In this document: one piece after another, positions 1-6,943 of the stretch
Position numbering within the stretch: the first letter of the stretch is position 1
Layout: every line of letters begins with the position of its first letter
Assembly (NCBI GenBank): GCA_023301395.1
Contig: JALZUY010000168.1
Location: 1 to 7,874 of the forward strand
Source: Nonlabens sp.
GTDB lineage: Bacteria; Bacteroidota; Bacteroidia; Flavobacteriales; Flavobacteriaceae
Reading direction: 5' to 3'
DNA: 7,874 bases
Notes under the pieces: model-generated
Told to the model about the DNA's origin: nothing
The model's input: the letters and a program-made list of their open reading frames with translations, nothing else
Database searches by the model: none
Translations under genes and position numbers: made by a program

Positions 1-40
1 CTAGAGTAGTTAAAGCTGATTTGTTATTTTGAGTACTCAT
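1..40 (-). CDS. 5' end of an unidentified gene, probably next in the GH92 operon (partial)
   Basis: Only the first 13 codons are inside the window. An ATG on the minus strand at 40-38 opens a frame reading MSTQNNKSALTTL with no stop before the window edge. The ATG lies 11 bases after the stop codon of the GH92 gene on the same strand, so co-transcription is likely. The short polar start followed by S-A-L-T-T-L resembles the N-termini of sugar transporters of the major facilitator superfamily (FHS type), which often sit beside glycosidases in Bacteroidota. With 13 residues that is only a guess. No signal peptide can be judged from so little sequence. Confidence 0.55.
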   Translation of the reverse strand, partial: MSTQNNKSALTTL

Positions 41-51
41 ATAAATTTTGA

Positions 52-3000
52 TTAGTTAATTGTTATTTCATCTATAAAAATCCAAGCGGTTCCATTATGA
101 GGATATCCTAAATGCCATTCTGGTAATTTACCATAAGTAGAAGCCTTCATTTTTATGTATCTCACATTCTGTAATCCAGGAGTTTCTAATCGTGGTCTGA
201 AAACGGAAGATATTTCTTCTTTACCTGTCTTTGGGATGTCTCGGTTGATTTTTTTAATCAATTTATTGTCGTTATCATAAAATTCAAAAGAAACGTTTTT
301 AGGATAAAAAATCCAGCTGCGTTGATCTTTTAAAAAGCCCACTTGAACACTACTTACGTTTTTTGAAATCCCTAAATCAATTGTGGCTTCTAGGTCTTCA
401 TTTTGAGTTCCTTGCCATGCTCCAGATCTAAAATCTTTTGTTCCTTGCATTCCATCAATTAATGCATTATTGCCGCCAGCACTATATTCGTTTGCAAATT
501 TGTGAGACAGTTTCACACTCATGTTCTCATCATATTTATAAAACTGTGTAGTAATCATAGGGCTGGTATATTCTCTATAGTTTGAATATATGTTTAAAGT
601 GCAAGATTCTTTAATGGTGAATGGTTTACGGTAACCTCTAATATCATCAATTTCATTAGAATTTATAGAATACCAAATTTGTGTCTCAAATGGTTTTTGA
701 GAATCTTTATTATGACTGGCTAAATTTACTACTGTGGAATCAGAAAAAGTGATTGATCCCTTTGCAATATATGGAGTTGTAGCTATTTGGTATCCTTCAA
801 TAATTGAAACAGGTCTATTAATATCTTCTGTTCCCCAATCGGTAGGTTCTGTACTCATCTCAAATGCGAGCGTTCCTCCATTCATTATTAAATCGTGAGT
901 GATGTATGATTTGTTATGTGGTTTAGAATTCGTTTTCGCAGTAGCGATATAAATACCATTACCTTGCTTAACAATAGTAAACACCTTGCCATTCTCTAGG
1001 TTAATAGTTGCCTTATCAAATAAAGGAGAACCAATAATGTATTCATTAGATCCTGGCGTGACGGGATAAAATCCTAGCGTACTTAGTACATACCAGGCAC
1101 TCATCTGACCACAATCTTCATTCCCTGATATCCCATCAGGTTTATTGTGATATAAAGTGGTTAGAATTTCATAAACTTTTTCTTGCGTCTTATTTGGTTT
1201 CCCTACATAATTATATAGATAAGCCATATGGTGCGATGGCTCATTGCCGTGTGCATATTGACCTATAAGTCCTGTAATATCTGATTGATGGCGACCAGTG
1301 GTTTTCGTTTTGGCGGTAAACAGGTTGTCTAAATGTCTTTCATAAGCAGCTTCTCCACCCATTAATTTTATATGCCCAGAAATGTCTTGTGGTACATAAA
1401 GACTGTACTGCCAGGCATTTGCCTCTGTGTAATTAAAATTTACTTCTTCTGGTTTGAAAGGTGCAAACCAGGTATTGCGCATGCGACCTTGAAAAAAACC
1501 GCTTTCGGGATTATAGAGATTCTTATAATTTTGTGCACGCTCTGTATATTTTCTATAGTCCTGTGTTTTGTTCAAGGCCTTTGCCATTTGAGCAATGGTC
1601 CAGTCATCATAAGCATATTCTAGTGTTTTAGAAACAGATTCACTTTCTAGTTCTACTGGGATAAAACCTAAGGATTTATAAGAGTCTAATCCTAATTTAT
1701 CTTGTGTGGAACTATGCTTCATCGCTTCATAGGCTTTATCTACATCATAACCACGTATTCCTTTCAAATACGCATCGGCTATTATGGGAACGCCGTGGTA
1801 TCCTATCATACAACCAGTGTAGTTACCACTCAAATCCCAAATAGGTAAAATGCCACCTTCATCATATTTTGCAGTAAGCGTGTTTATAAAGTCATTAGTG
1901 CGTTCTTGTTCTATGATGGTATATAATGGATGTGCTGCTCGATAGGTATCCCACATAGAAAATACTGTATAGTAATCAAATTCCTGTGTTTCGTGAATTT
2001 TGAGATCGATTCCTCGATAACGACCATCTACATCTTGATATAGGTTAGGAGCAATCATGGTGTGATATAAAGCGGTGTAAAAATTTACTTTATGATCATG
2101 ATTATCATCTTCAATTACAATTTTATTTAATTGCTTCTCCCAGATATCATTTGCTTCTTTGCGTATGGTTTCAAAACTTTTTTCACCTATCTCTGTTTCT
2201 AGATTAAGTTTTGCGCCAGCTTGATCTACTGGACTTATTCCTATTTTGATAATGACGGGTTCGTTGTTGGGATTATCAAATTCTAGAGCTTCAACTTTAG
2301 GAGTTACCTCATATTTCCGATTCCAGTTTTTAATGTGATGTGATGTTTTGATATAGAAAAACAACATTTGATTACTAGCCCACGCACTGGAGAATCGTTT
2401 ACCTTGGATTTCTGTAGAAGATAAAATTTGTAAATCGTGCTCTAGTAATTTATCTCTATGTTTTAAATCTATGATGAGGTATTGATTATCGCTTTCGCGA
2501 AAACGGTATTCATGAATTCCTGCACGTTCTGTAACGGTTAATCGTACATCAATATCTGAATCGTCCAAGTGTACCTCATAATAACCTGGGCTTGATTTTT
2601 CTTTATCGTGTGAGAATTTTGAGGAGTACCCTTCTTTACCATCGGCACCATTGTTAGCAATTGCTTTGTTAGTGGCCATTAAGAGAATGTCTCCATAATC
2701 ACTTACACCAGTACCACTCAAGTGTGTATGTGAAAATCCATAGATCACATTATCACTATAATGATAACCGCTACAACCATCCCATCCATCTAGTCTAGTA
2801 TCGGGACTTAATTGCATCATTCCATAAGGCATGGTTGCTCCTGGATATGTATGTCCATGACCACCAGTTCCTATAAAAGTATTTACATAAGAAGTAAGTG
2901 TGTTATCATTTGTAGCCTGTTTAATAGATTCTTCTACATCCTTACAAGAATTTATAATCACTAGTAATAAGGAAAGTAAAAAAACGGACTGTTTATTCAT
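52..3000 (-). CDS. GH92 family alpha-mannosidase, surface-type lipoprotein
   Basis: Predicted exo-acting, calcium-dependent alpha-mannosidase of glycoside hydrolase family 92, an inverting family that removes mannose from N-glycans and alpha-mannans. The N-terminus is a lipoprotein signal with lipobox INSC (Cys19). The acidic KDVEE after it fits the surface-export signals of Bacteroidota lipoproteins, so an outer-surface location is inferred. Family signatures are seen in order: GTGGHGHTYPGA near residues 44-55, MWDTYRAAHP from 349, NYTEANAWQY with Glu526 (by position the likely general acid), GNEPSHH at 585-591, and GNEDCGQMSAW from 626 with Asp629 in the presumed base region. Residues about 770-820 resemble a chitobiase C-terminal (Fn3-associated) domain, and about 835-982 resemble an F5/8 type C sugar-binding domain. 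These explain the length of 982 aa against roughly 750 for a minimal GH92 protein. The linkage cleaved (alpha-1,2, -1,3, -1,4 or -1,6) cannot be read from the sequence. The frame is intact and key motifs are present. The next gene starts 11 bases downstream. Confidence 0.93.
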   Translation of the reverse strand: MNKQSVFLLSLLLVIINSCKDVEESIKQATNDNTLTSYVNTFIGTGGHGHTYPGATMPYGMMQLSPDTRLDGWDGCSGYHYSDNVIYGFSHTHLSGTGVSDYGDILLMATNKAIANNGADGKEGYSSKFSHDKEKSSPGYYEVHLDDSDIDVRLTVTERAGIHEYRFRESDNQYLIIDLKHRDKLLEHDLQILSSTEIQGKRFSSAWASNQMLFFYIKTSHHIKNWNRKYEVTPKVEALEFDNPNNEPVIIKIGISPVDQAGAKLNLETEIGEKSFETIRKEANDIWEKQLNKIVIEDDNHDHKVNFYTALYHTMIAPNLYQDVDGRYRGIDLKIHETQEFDYYTVFSMWDTYRAAHPLYTIIEQERTNDFINTLTAKYDEGGILPIWDLSGNYTGCMIGYHGVPIIADAYLKGIRGYDVDKAYEAMKHSSTQDKLGLDSYKSLGFIPVELESESVSKTLEYAYDDWTIAQMAKALNKTQDYRKYTERAQNYKNLYNPESGFFQGRMRNTWFAPFKPEEVNFNYTEANAWQYSLYVPQDISGHIKLMGGEAAYERHLDNLFTAKTKTTGRHQSDITGLIGQYAHGNEPSHHMAYLYNYVGKPNKTQEKVYEILTTLYHNKPDGISGNEDCGQMSAWYVLSTLGFYPVTPGSNEYIIGSPLFDKATINLENGKVFTIVKQGNGIYIATAKTNSKPHNKSYITHDLIMNGGTLAFEMSTEPTDWGTEDINRPVSIIEGYQIATTPYIAKGSITFSDSTVVNLASHNKDSQKPFETQIWYSINSNEIDDIRGYRKPFTIKESCTLNIYSNYREYTSPMITTQFYKYDENMSVKLSHKFANEYSAGGNNALIDGMQGTKDFRSGAWQGTQNEDLEATIDLGISKNVSSVQVGFLKDQRSWIFYPKNVSFEFYDNDNKLIKKINRDIPKTGKEEISSVFRPRLETPGLQNVRYIKMKASTYGKLPEWHLGYPHNGTAWIFIDEITIN
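2490..2505. repeat. Palindromic TTTCGCGAAA element inside the GH92 gene
   Basis: The sequence CGCTTTCGCGAAAACG holds a perfect 10-base palindrome (TTTCGCGAAA, 2493-2502) and is one base away from the 16-base palindrome CGCTTTCGCGAAAGCG. It lies in the GH92 gene, where it encodes part of FRES (residues 167-170). A second copy is at 5254-5268. From memory, such palindromes are frequent in several marine flavobacterial genomes; that could not be verified here. Confidence 0.6.
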
Positions 3001-3021
3001 GAGATATCACTTAATAGATGT

Positions 3022-3029
3022 TAAATATA
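3022..3029 (-). promoter_or_regulatory. Possible -7 element for the GH92 gene
   Basis: Read on the minus strand, TATATTTA lies 21 bases upstream of the GH92 start codon and matches the Bacteroidota -7 consensus TAnnTTTG in all but the last base. No convincing TTG-type -33 element is seen at the usual distance. The 114-base divergent gap must hold the promoter unless transcription starts inside the neighbouring gene, so the position is plausible but the match is weak. Confidence 0.3.
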
Positions 3030-3092
3030 AGAATATGATGGTATTAAAATCAGATGTTTTTTTATTGTTCATTTTTCTCCTATCCAATCTCT

Positions 3093-3100
3093 TATATTTG
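3093..3100 (+). promoter_or_regulatory. Bacteroidota-type -7 promoter element (TATATTTG) for the T9SS protein gene
   Basis: TATATTTG is an exact match to the TAnnTTTG element recognised by the primary sigma factor of Bacteroidota, and is followed by C as is common in flavobacteria. It ends 14 bases before the ATG at 3115, which implies a leader of only about 8-10 bases without a Shine-Dalgarno sequence. The nearest upstream TTG (3065-3067) is about 25 bases away, longer than the usual spacing, so the -33 element is unclear. The TTTG half overlaps a 12-base palindrome, ATTTGCGCAAAT, at 3096-3107. Confidence 0.5.
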
Positions 3101-3114
3101 CGCAAATTACTACA

Positions 3115-5499
3115 ATGAAATACTTGTTAACTTTCTGTGCGATATGCTTTTACGCAAATTTTTTAGATGCTCAAAGTACACTGATACGCATGAGTCTTTT
3201 TGATGAAACGCGATATAATAATGGAGACTCGGCAGCTGACGGTTTAATTATAGTTTTTGAGGCTGGTAATAATAATGGAGTTGATTCATTTGATGCACCT
3301 AAGCTATTTAATCTAGATGAATCTTTTGCAAGACAAAATGGTTCTAGTCTTTTAAGTATTGAAAGGCGTGATGTTCCAGTGGATAATGAAACCCTAGAGT
3401 TTTATAATATTAATTATAGAACACAAGATTATGTGTTTACAATTGATGCTTTTCAAATTGATGATGTCATCGCATATCTTAAGGATAACTATACGGGTGA
3501 AATATATGAAATAGGTACTGGTATAGATGAGGTAATTTCTTTTTCAATAGATAACAGTATTCCTGAAAGTATAGATGTTAATAGATTTGAAATCTCTTTC
3601 ATTAAAAAAAATGATTACATCTATGATAATTTTTGGACTAATCTAGATCCATGTGTCAATTCAATAACGGCCGTCGATAATCTCAATGTTTTATCTGGAA
3701 ATGCGTTGATCGATTGTGATATGAGTTTGAAAAATATAACTGTTGCGGCAGGAGCAATTTTACAAATTGCGAGTGGTAATACAATAACGGTGCACGGAGA
3801 TATTAATAATCTAGGTACGATAATGGCTCAAAATGCATCAATTGTTATTAATAATGAAAGTGCTTTTTTTTCTAATAATACTCAACTAGGTGATTTCATA
3901 ATTAAGGATAATAATGAGATAGAATTAAGTGGTGAAATAGATATTTATGGGAACTTACTTCACACAGGTAGTGGATCTGGGATCATAGATAATCAAAATG
4001 CGGCCATTACTTTTAAGAGTACAGCTACCAGTAATTCTTATTACCTGCCTACAAAATTACAGTTGACATCTCCGGTAATTTCAGAATCCTACATGAGTGC
4101 AGGAAGAGCGTTTAGGTTTGTGAGTAGTCCTGTTACATCATCCATTAGTATATTTGAAAATTGGCAAGAGAATGGAAATGAGGTGGTTGTAGGCTTAGGG
4201 ACAGATATCACAGGAGCAACAGGAACGTCAGGCGGTTTTGATTTGTCAAGTTCTAATAGTCCATCTATGTATGGTTGGGATAATATAAGTCAGGCATGGA
4301 TTGCTCAAGTAAGTACAAATACAAGTAACGATCTAATAAATGTAGGACAGCCATATAGATTATTCATAAGAGGTGATAGACAAGTAGATCTAACCTCAAA
4401 TGCCGACTCGCAAAGAGCAACTACAATAAGAACTACAGGTATGGTACAATCGGGAGATTTCACACCAGTTATTAGTAATGTAGATGGAGCATTCAATATG
4501 ATTGGGAATCCATATATAGCTCCATTTGATCTTGATGAAATTTTGAATAATCTAGATATGTCAGGAAAACCAGTTGATGCTCCAGGAACCAGACCTGCAT
4601 TCTTTTATGTTTGGGATCCTACATTACAAACTAGAGGTGCTTATGTAACTTATGATACAGCACTAGATTTTACCTTAAACTCTTCAAGTCAAGTAAATGG
4701 TTATTTACAACCTTATCAAGTAGCCTTTGTAATTGCAAATGGTAATTCAGGTGATTTTACCTTTAAAGAATCCTATTTAGATATCAATCAACCTCATATT
4801 CAGGTTACATCTATTACTCTTGCTATGAGAATTGAGTTAGTAAATAACAACTCCATTAAGGATGGAGTTATCATTAAATTTAATGATTCCTTTTCTAATC
4901 AATTTGATATGAATGATGCGCCTAAGATTAGTAACATGGAAGAGAATCTTTCTGTTTTAGAATCTCAAAATCAAGTTAGTATTGCGGCTAGAAAAACACC
5001 TTTAAATGGTGAGATAATCCCATTAAACATCTCTCAATTAACTACAGATACTTATGAGTTTCAAGTTGCACCAGTTTCTTTTAATGCTATAGATGTTTAC
5101 TTAAAAGATAACTTTACAGGTCAATCCACTTTGCTTAGTTCCACTACAACGACTACATACTCATTCCAGTATGATAATGGAAATACACAAAGCAGTGATG
5201 CTTCTCGTTTTCAAATTGAGTTTGTAAATAGTATCTTGAGTTTGGATGAGTCCACTTTCGCGAAAGCGATATCCTTATATCCTAATCCATCTAAAGACGG
5301 TAATGTTTCTATTCAAAAACCTAACGATATTGCTATTGAATCTGTAGAAGTTTATAATGCTATAGGACAGCAGTTAATGCAAATGAATACTTTGAGTAAT
5401 AATGATAATATTGATTTGAGTAGTTTAGCAAAAGGTGTTTATATAATAGAGTTAAGTTATAATGGTAAAACGATTTCAAAAAAGATGATTTTGGATTAA
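3115..5499 (+). CDS. Secreted modular protein with T9SS type A C-terminal sorting domain, function unknown
   Basis: Exported 794-aa protein with a Sec signal peptide (residues 1-19, likely cleavage LDA/Q). Its C-terminal domain (about 721-794) starts LYPNPS, contains VEVYNAIGQQL and LAKGVYIIEL, and ends SKKMILD. These are the hallmarks of the type IX secretion sorting domain, which takes proteins through the outer membrane and is usually cleaved off. A beta-rich module occurs twice, at about 20-165 and 562-706; both copies share DG-x-II-x-F, DAPK, YLKDN(Y/F)TG and RF-x-I-x-F. Residues about 185-300 have short recurring hydrophobic turns like a beta-helix or filamentous-adhesin fold. Residues about 340-555 (GRAFRFVSSPV, PYRLFIRGDR, FNMIGNPY, FYVWDP) match a middle region that I recall from other flavobacterial T9SS proteins. 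No enzymatic motif is seen. An adhesin or matrix role is inferred from architecture only. It is transcribed divergently from the GH92 gene, so a shared function is not implied. Confidence 0.88.
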   Translation: MKYLLTFCAICFYANFLDAQSTLIRMSLFDETRYNNGDSAADGLIIVFEAGNNNGVDSFDAPKLFNLDESFARQNGSSLLSIERRDVPVDNETLEFYNINYRTQDYVFTIDAFQIDDVIAYLKDNYTGEIYEIGTGIDEVISFSIDNSIPESIDVNRFEISFIKKNDYIYDNFWTNLDPCVNSITAVDNLNVLSGNALIDCDMSLKNITVAAGAILQIASGNTITVHGDINNLGTIMAQNASIVINNESAFFSNNTQLGDFIIKDNNEIELSGEIDIYGNLLHTGSGSGIIDNQNAAITFKSTATSNSYYLPTKLQLTSPVISESYMSAGRAFRFVSSPVTSSISIFENWQENGNEVVVGLGTDITGATGTSGGFDLSSSNSPSMYGWDNISQAWIAQVSTNTSNDLINVGQPYRLFIRGDRQVDLTSNADSQRATTIRTTGMVQSGDFTPVISNVDGAFNMIGNPYIAPFDLDEILNNLDMSGKPVDAPGTRPAFFYVWDPTLQTRGAYVTYDTALDFTLNSSSQVNGYLQPYQVAFVIANGNSGDFTFKESYLDINQPHIQVTSITLAMRIELVNNNSIKDGVIIKFNDSFSNQFDMNDAPKISNMEENLSVLESQNQVSIAARKTPLNGEIIPLNISQLTTDTYEFQVAPVSFNAIDVYLKDNFTGQSTLLSSTTTTTYSFQYDNGNTQSSDASRFQIEFVNSILSLDESTFAKAISLYPNPSKDGNVSIQKPNDIAIESVEVYNAIGQQLMQMNTLSNNDNIDLSSLAKGVYIIELSYNGKTISKKMILD
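3172..3609 (+). repeat. Module copy 1 of an intragenic duplication (protein residues about 20-165)
   Basis: This stretch encodes a beta-rich module that occurs again near the C-terminus (4798-5232). Matching landmarks in order are DGLIIVF, DAPKLFNLDE, SIERRDVPV, YLKDNYTG and NRFEISFI. The nucleotide sequences have diverged, so the resemblance is at protein level, which points to an old duplication or module shuffling. Boundaries are approximate. Confidence 0.75.
4798..5232 (+). repeat. Module copy 2 of an intragenic duplication (protein residues about 562-706)
   Basis: Partner of the module at 3172-3609. Landmarks in the same order are DGVIIKF, DAPKISNMEE, SIAARKTPL, YLKDNFTG and SRFQIEFV. 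It sits directly before the linker and T9SS sorting domain, which is the position where I recall this module in other flavobacterial secreted proteins. The N-terminal copy is therefore the more unusual one. Confidence 0.75.
5254..5268. repeat. Palindrome CTTTCGCGAAAG in the linker before the T9SS domain
   Basis: ACTTTCGCGAAAGCG contains a perfect 12-base palindrome at 5255-5266. It encodes TFAKA in the linker between module copy 2 and the sorting domain, a place where an inserted short sequence would be tolerated. It shares the core TTTCGCGAAA with the element at 2490-2505. Partial copies such as GCTTTCGGGA (1501-1510) and GGCGAAAGCA (about 7510-7520) also occur but are not palindromic. Confidence 0.65.
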
Positions 5500-5552
5500 T
5501 GTTTTAAGTTTTGTTTAAAGACATTGAAAATTATACAGAGTATTTTTACATT

Positions 5553-5912
5553 ATGAATCCACTGACAGAACAAGAACTACACCAGCTGGCTATGAACATA
5601 GTCGGTAAAGAAATGGAAGAACTTGGTTTTGAGTTTCTTTCCATTAATTCTAAGCCCAAGAAAGATCCTCAATTTGTGGCGCTTAAGGATAAATATTTAC
5701 ATTTTGTAGTAGTGCGTGCTGTTCAATATCCTGCAAATCCTGTACAGTATAATGAGCCTTTTATGAATAAAATGAGAGATCATGCAGCAAAATATAAAGC
5801 CCGAGCATATTATGCTGGAGTAGGACTGGCAAACTCTAGTAACTATGAAATTCCAGTACATCACGAAGAAGATTACACGGTTAATTTTGCTGGCTTAATA
5901 GAAATCAAATGA
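5553..5912 (+). CDS. Conserved-looking 119-aa protein of unknown function, coupled to apbE
   Basis: Small, soluble, cysteine-free protein with no signal peptide or membrane segment, so probably cytoplasmic. I start it at the ATG at 5553 (MNPLTEQELHQLAM) rather than the in-frame TTG at 5511, because the upstream residues look like untranslated leader. Its stop overlaps the apbE start (ATGA, 5909-5912), so the two are almost certainly co-translated. I recall relatives next to apbE in other flavobacteria, sometimes labelled Na+-translocating NADH-quinone reductase subunit F. That label cannot be right here, because the 2Fe-2S cysteines and the FAD/NADH-binding motifs are absent. The pattern GFEFLSIN, then DPQFVALKD, then LHFVVVRA, then a helix with KMRDHAAKY, resembles the core of PD-(D/E)XK nuclease-like folds. 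Asp38 is kept, but the E-x-K pair is V53-x-R55, so activity is unlikely. That fold assignment is inference. A role with ApbE or flavinylation is suggested only by the neighbourhood. Confidence 0.85.
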   Translation: MNPLTEQELHQLAMNIVGKEMEELGFEFLSINSKPKKDPQFVALKDKYLHFVVVRAVQYPANPVQYNEPFMNKMRDHAAKYKARAYYAGVGLANSSNYEIPVHHEEDYTVNFAGLIEIK

Positions 5913-6943
5913 AAAAAATAATTCTACTTCTTTTAATACTAGTTGTCTCTTGCGCACCTAAACAAGACCCAACTGTTCCTCAAACATTTGTAGGTGATGC
6001 CATAGGAACCACATATGGGATTAAGATATTCCATGACGAGGAATTAGAAATCACCGAAGATGTTAATCAGATCGTCGATATGTTTAATCAGAGCATGTCA
6101 ACATGGATCCCTAATTCTAAAATTAATAAAATAAACGCTGGAGATTCTACCGTTGTGGTAGGAGCGACGTTTAAAGAAGTATTTGACGCAGCTCAAAAAA
6201 TCTACCGTAAAACAGATGGCTATTTTGACCCTACAGTAGGAAACTTGGTAAATACATACGGTTTTGGATCCCAAGGAGAGCAAGATGTTATTCCATCTCA
6301 AAATCAAATTGATAGCCTTTTACAATTTGTAGGATTCTATAAAATGGATGTTAGAGACACAAATATTGCGGACCAATATAATGTCGTAGCTACTCAGTCA
6401 GGAATGTACCTTGAATTCAATGCAATTGCAAAAGGTACTCTAGTAGACTATATAGCACGAATGCTTGATAAAAAAGGAGTGGAGAATTATATAGTTGAGG
6501 TAGGTGGTGAGGTAATTACTAAAGGCAAGAACCTAGAGAGTAATGTATCATGGTTAGTGGGAATTAATGATCCTAAAAGTGGTCCCGACGGTATTAAAAC
6601 ACTCATGGCTATTAATTTACAAGATAAAGCTATGGCAGGTAGTGGTAATTATCGCAAGTTCAAGATTGATGAAACTACAGGTGTAGAATATGTACATACC
6701 GTTAATCCTTTAACAGGCCAAGCACAGCCTTCTCAAGTAATAGGAGTGAATGTGATTGCAAACACCTGCACATTAGCTGATGGTTATGCGACTGCAATAA
6801 TGGCTATGCCTTTAAATAAATCGAGAGTTTTACTGGAGAATATTCCAGAGATTGAGGTAATCATTATGTATATCGATGAAAACGGAATGTTGCGATTTGA
6901 ATTAACACCAGGATTTAATCAGTATATTAAACCACAGGTTTAG
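5909..6943 (+). CDS. apbE: FAD:protein FMN transferase (ApbE family), lipoprotein
   Basis: ApbE enzymes use FAD and Mg2+ to attach FMN through a phosphoester bond to a Ser/Thr of extracytoplasmic flavoproteins, classically subunits of Na+-NQR and Rnf. The 344-aa length is normal for the family. The N-terminus is a lipoprotein signal with lipobox VVSC (Cys15), so the enzyme should be anchored on the periplasmic side of a membrane. Family motifs in order are GTTYGIKI near residue 33, the MSTW...SKINKIN segment, TDGYFDPTVGNL at 102-113, FNAIAKGTLVD at 170-180, IVEVGGEV, GSGNYRKF at 244-251 (the usual SGxYxR motif), HTVNPLTG at 263-270, and CTLADGYATA with Asp291 as a likely metal ligand. Nothing essential appears missing. 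No target flavoprotein gene lies in the window, so the substrate is unknown. The start codon overlaps the upstream gene's stop (ATGA), and the 3' end overlaps the convergent methyltransferase gene by 17 bases. Confidence 0.93.
   Translation: MKKIILLLLILVVSCAPKQDPTVPQTFVGDAIGTTYGIKIFHDEELEITEDVNQIVDMFNQSMSTWIPNSKINKINAGDSTVVVGATFKEVFDAAQKIYRKTDGYFDPTVGNLVNTYGFGSQGEQDVIPSQNQIDSLLQFVGFYKMDVRDTNIADQYNVVATQSGMYLEFNAIAKGTLVDYIARMLDKKGVENYIVEVGGEVITKGKNLESNVSWLVGINDPKSGPDGIKTLMAINLQDKAMAGSGNYRKFKIDETTGVEYVHTVNPLTGQAQPSQVIGVNVIANTCTLADGYATAIMAMPLNKSRVLLENIPEIEVIIMYIDENGMLRFELTPGFNQYIKPQV

Noticed and set aside
1372..1623. Plus-strand open frame of 83 codons opposite the GH92 gene
   Set aside because: It lies wholly inside a well-supported gene on the other strand, over its conserved catalytic region, and its translation has no recognisable features.
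2900..3118. Plus-strand open frame of 72 codons across the GH92 start and the divergent gap
   Set aside because: It overlaps the GH92 signal-peptide region and the promoter of the T9SS gene. Its product looks like antisense of a lipoprotein signal.
4305..4496. Minus-strand open frame of 63 codons inside the T9SS protein gene
   Set aside because: It is antisense to a coding region with clear protein-level features and has no start context or family resemblance.
5511..5552. In-frame TTG that would extend the small protein upstream of apbE by 14 residues
   Set aside because: The ATG at 5553 gives a natural start (MNPLTEQELH). The extra residues are encoded by AT-rich leader sequence containing a possible TATTTTTA promoter-like stretch.
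5500..5552. Possible terminator after the T9SS gene (TTTTAAG...TTTAAAG)
   Set aside because: The inverted repeat is short, imperfect and made only of A/T pairs, with no GC stem or following T-run, so it is not supported as a terminator.
6098..6307. Minus-strand open frame of 69 codons inside apbE
   Set aside because: It is antisense to conserved ApbE motifs and has no recognisable features of its own.
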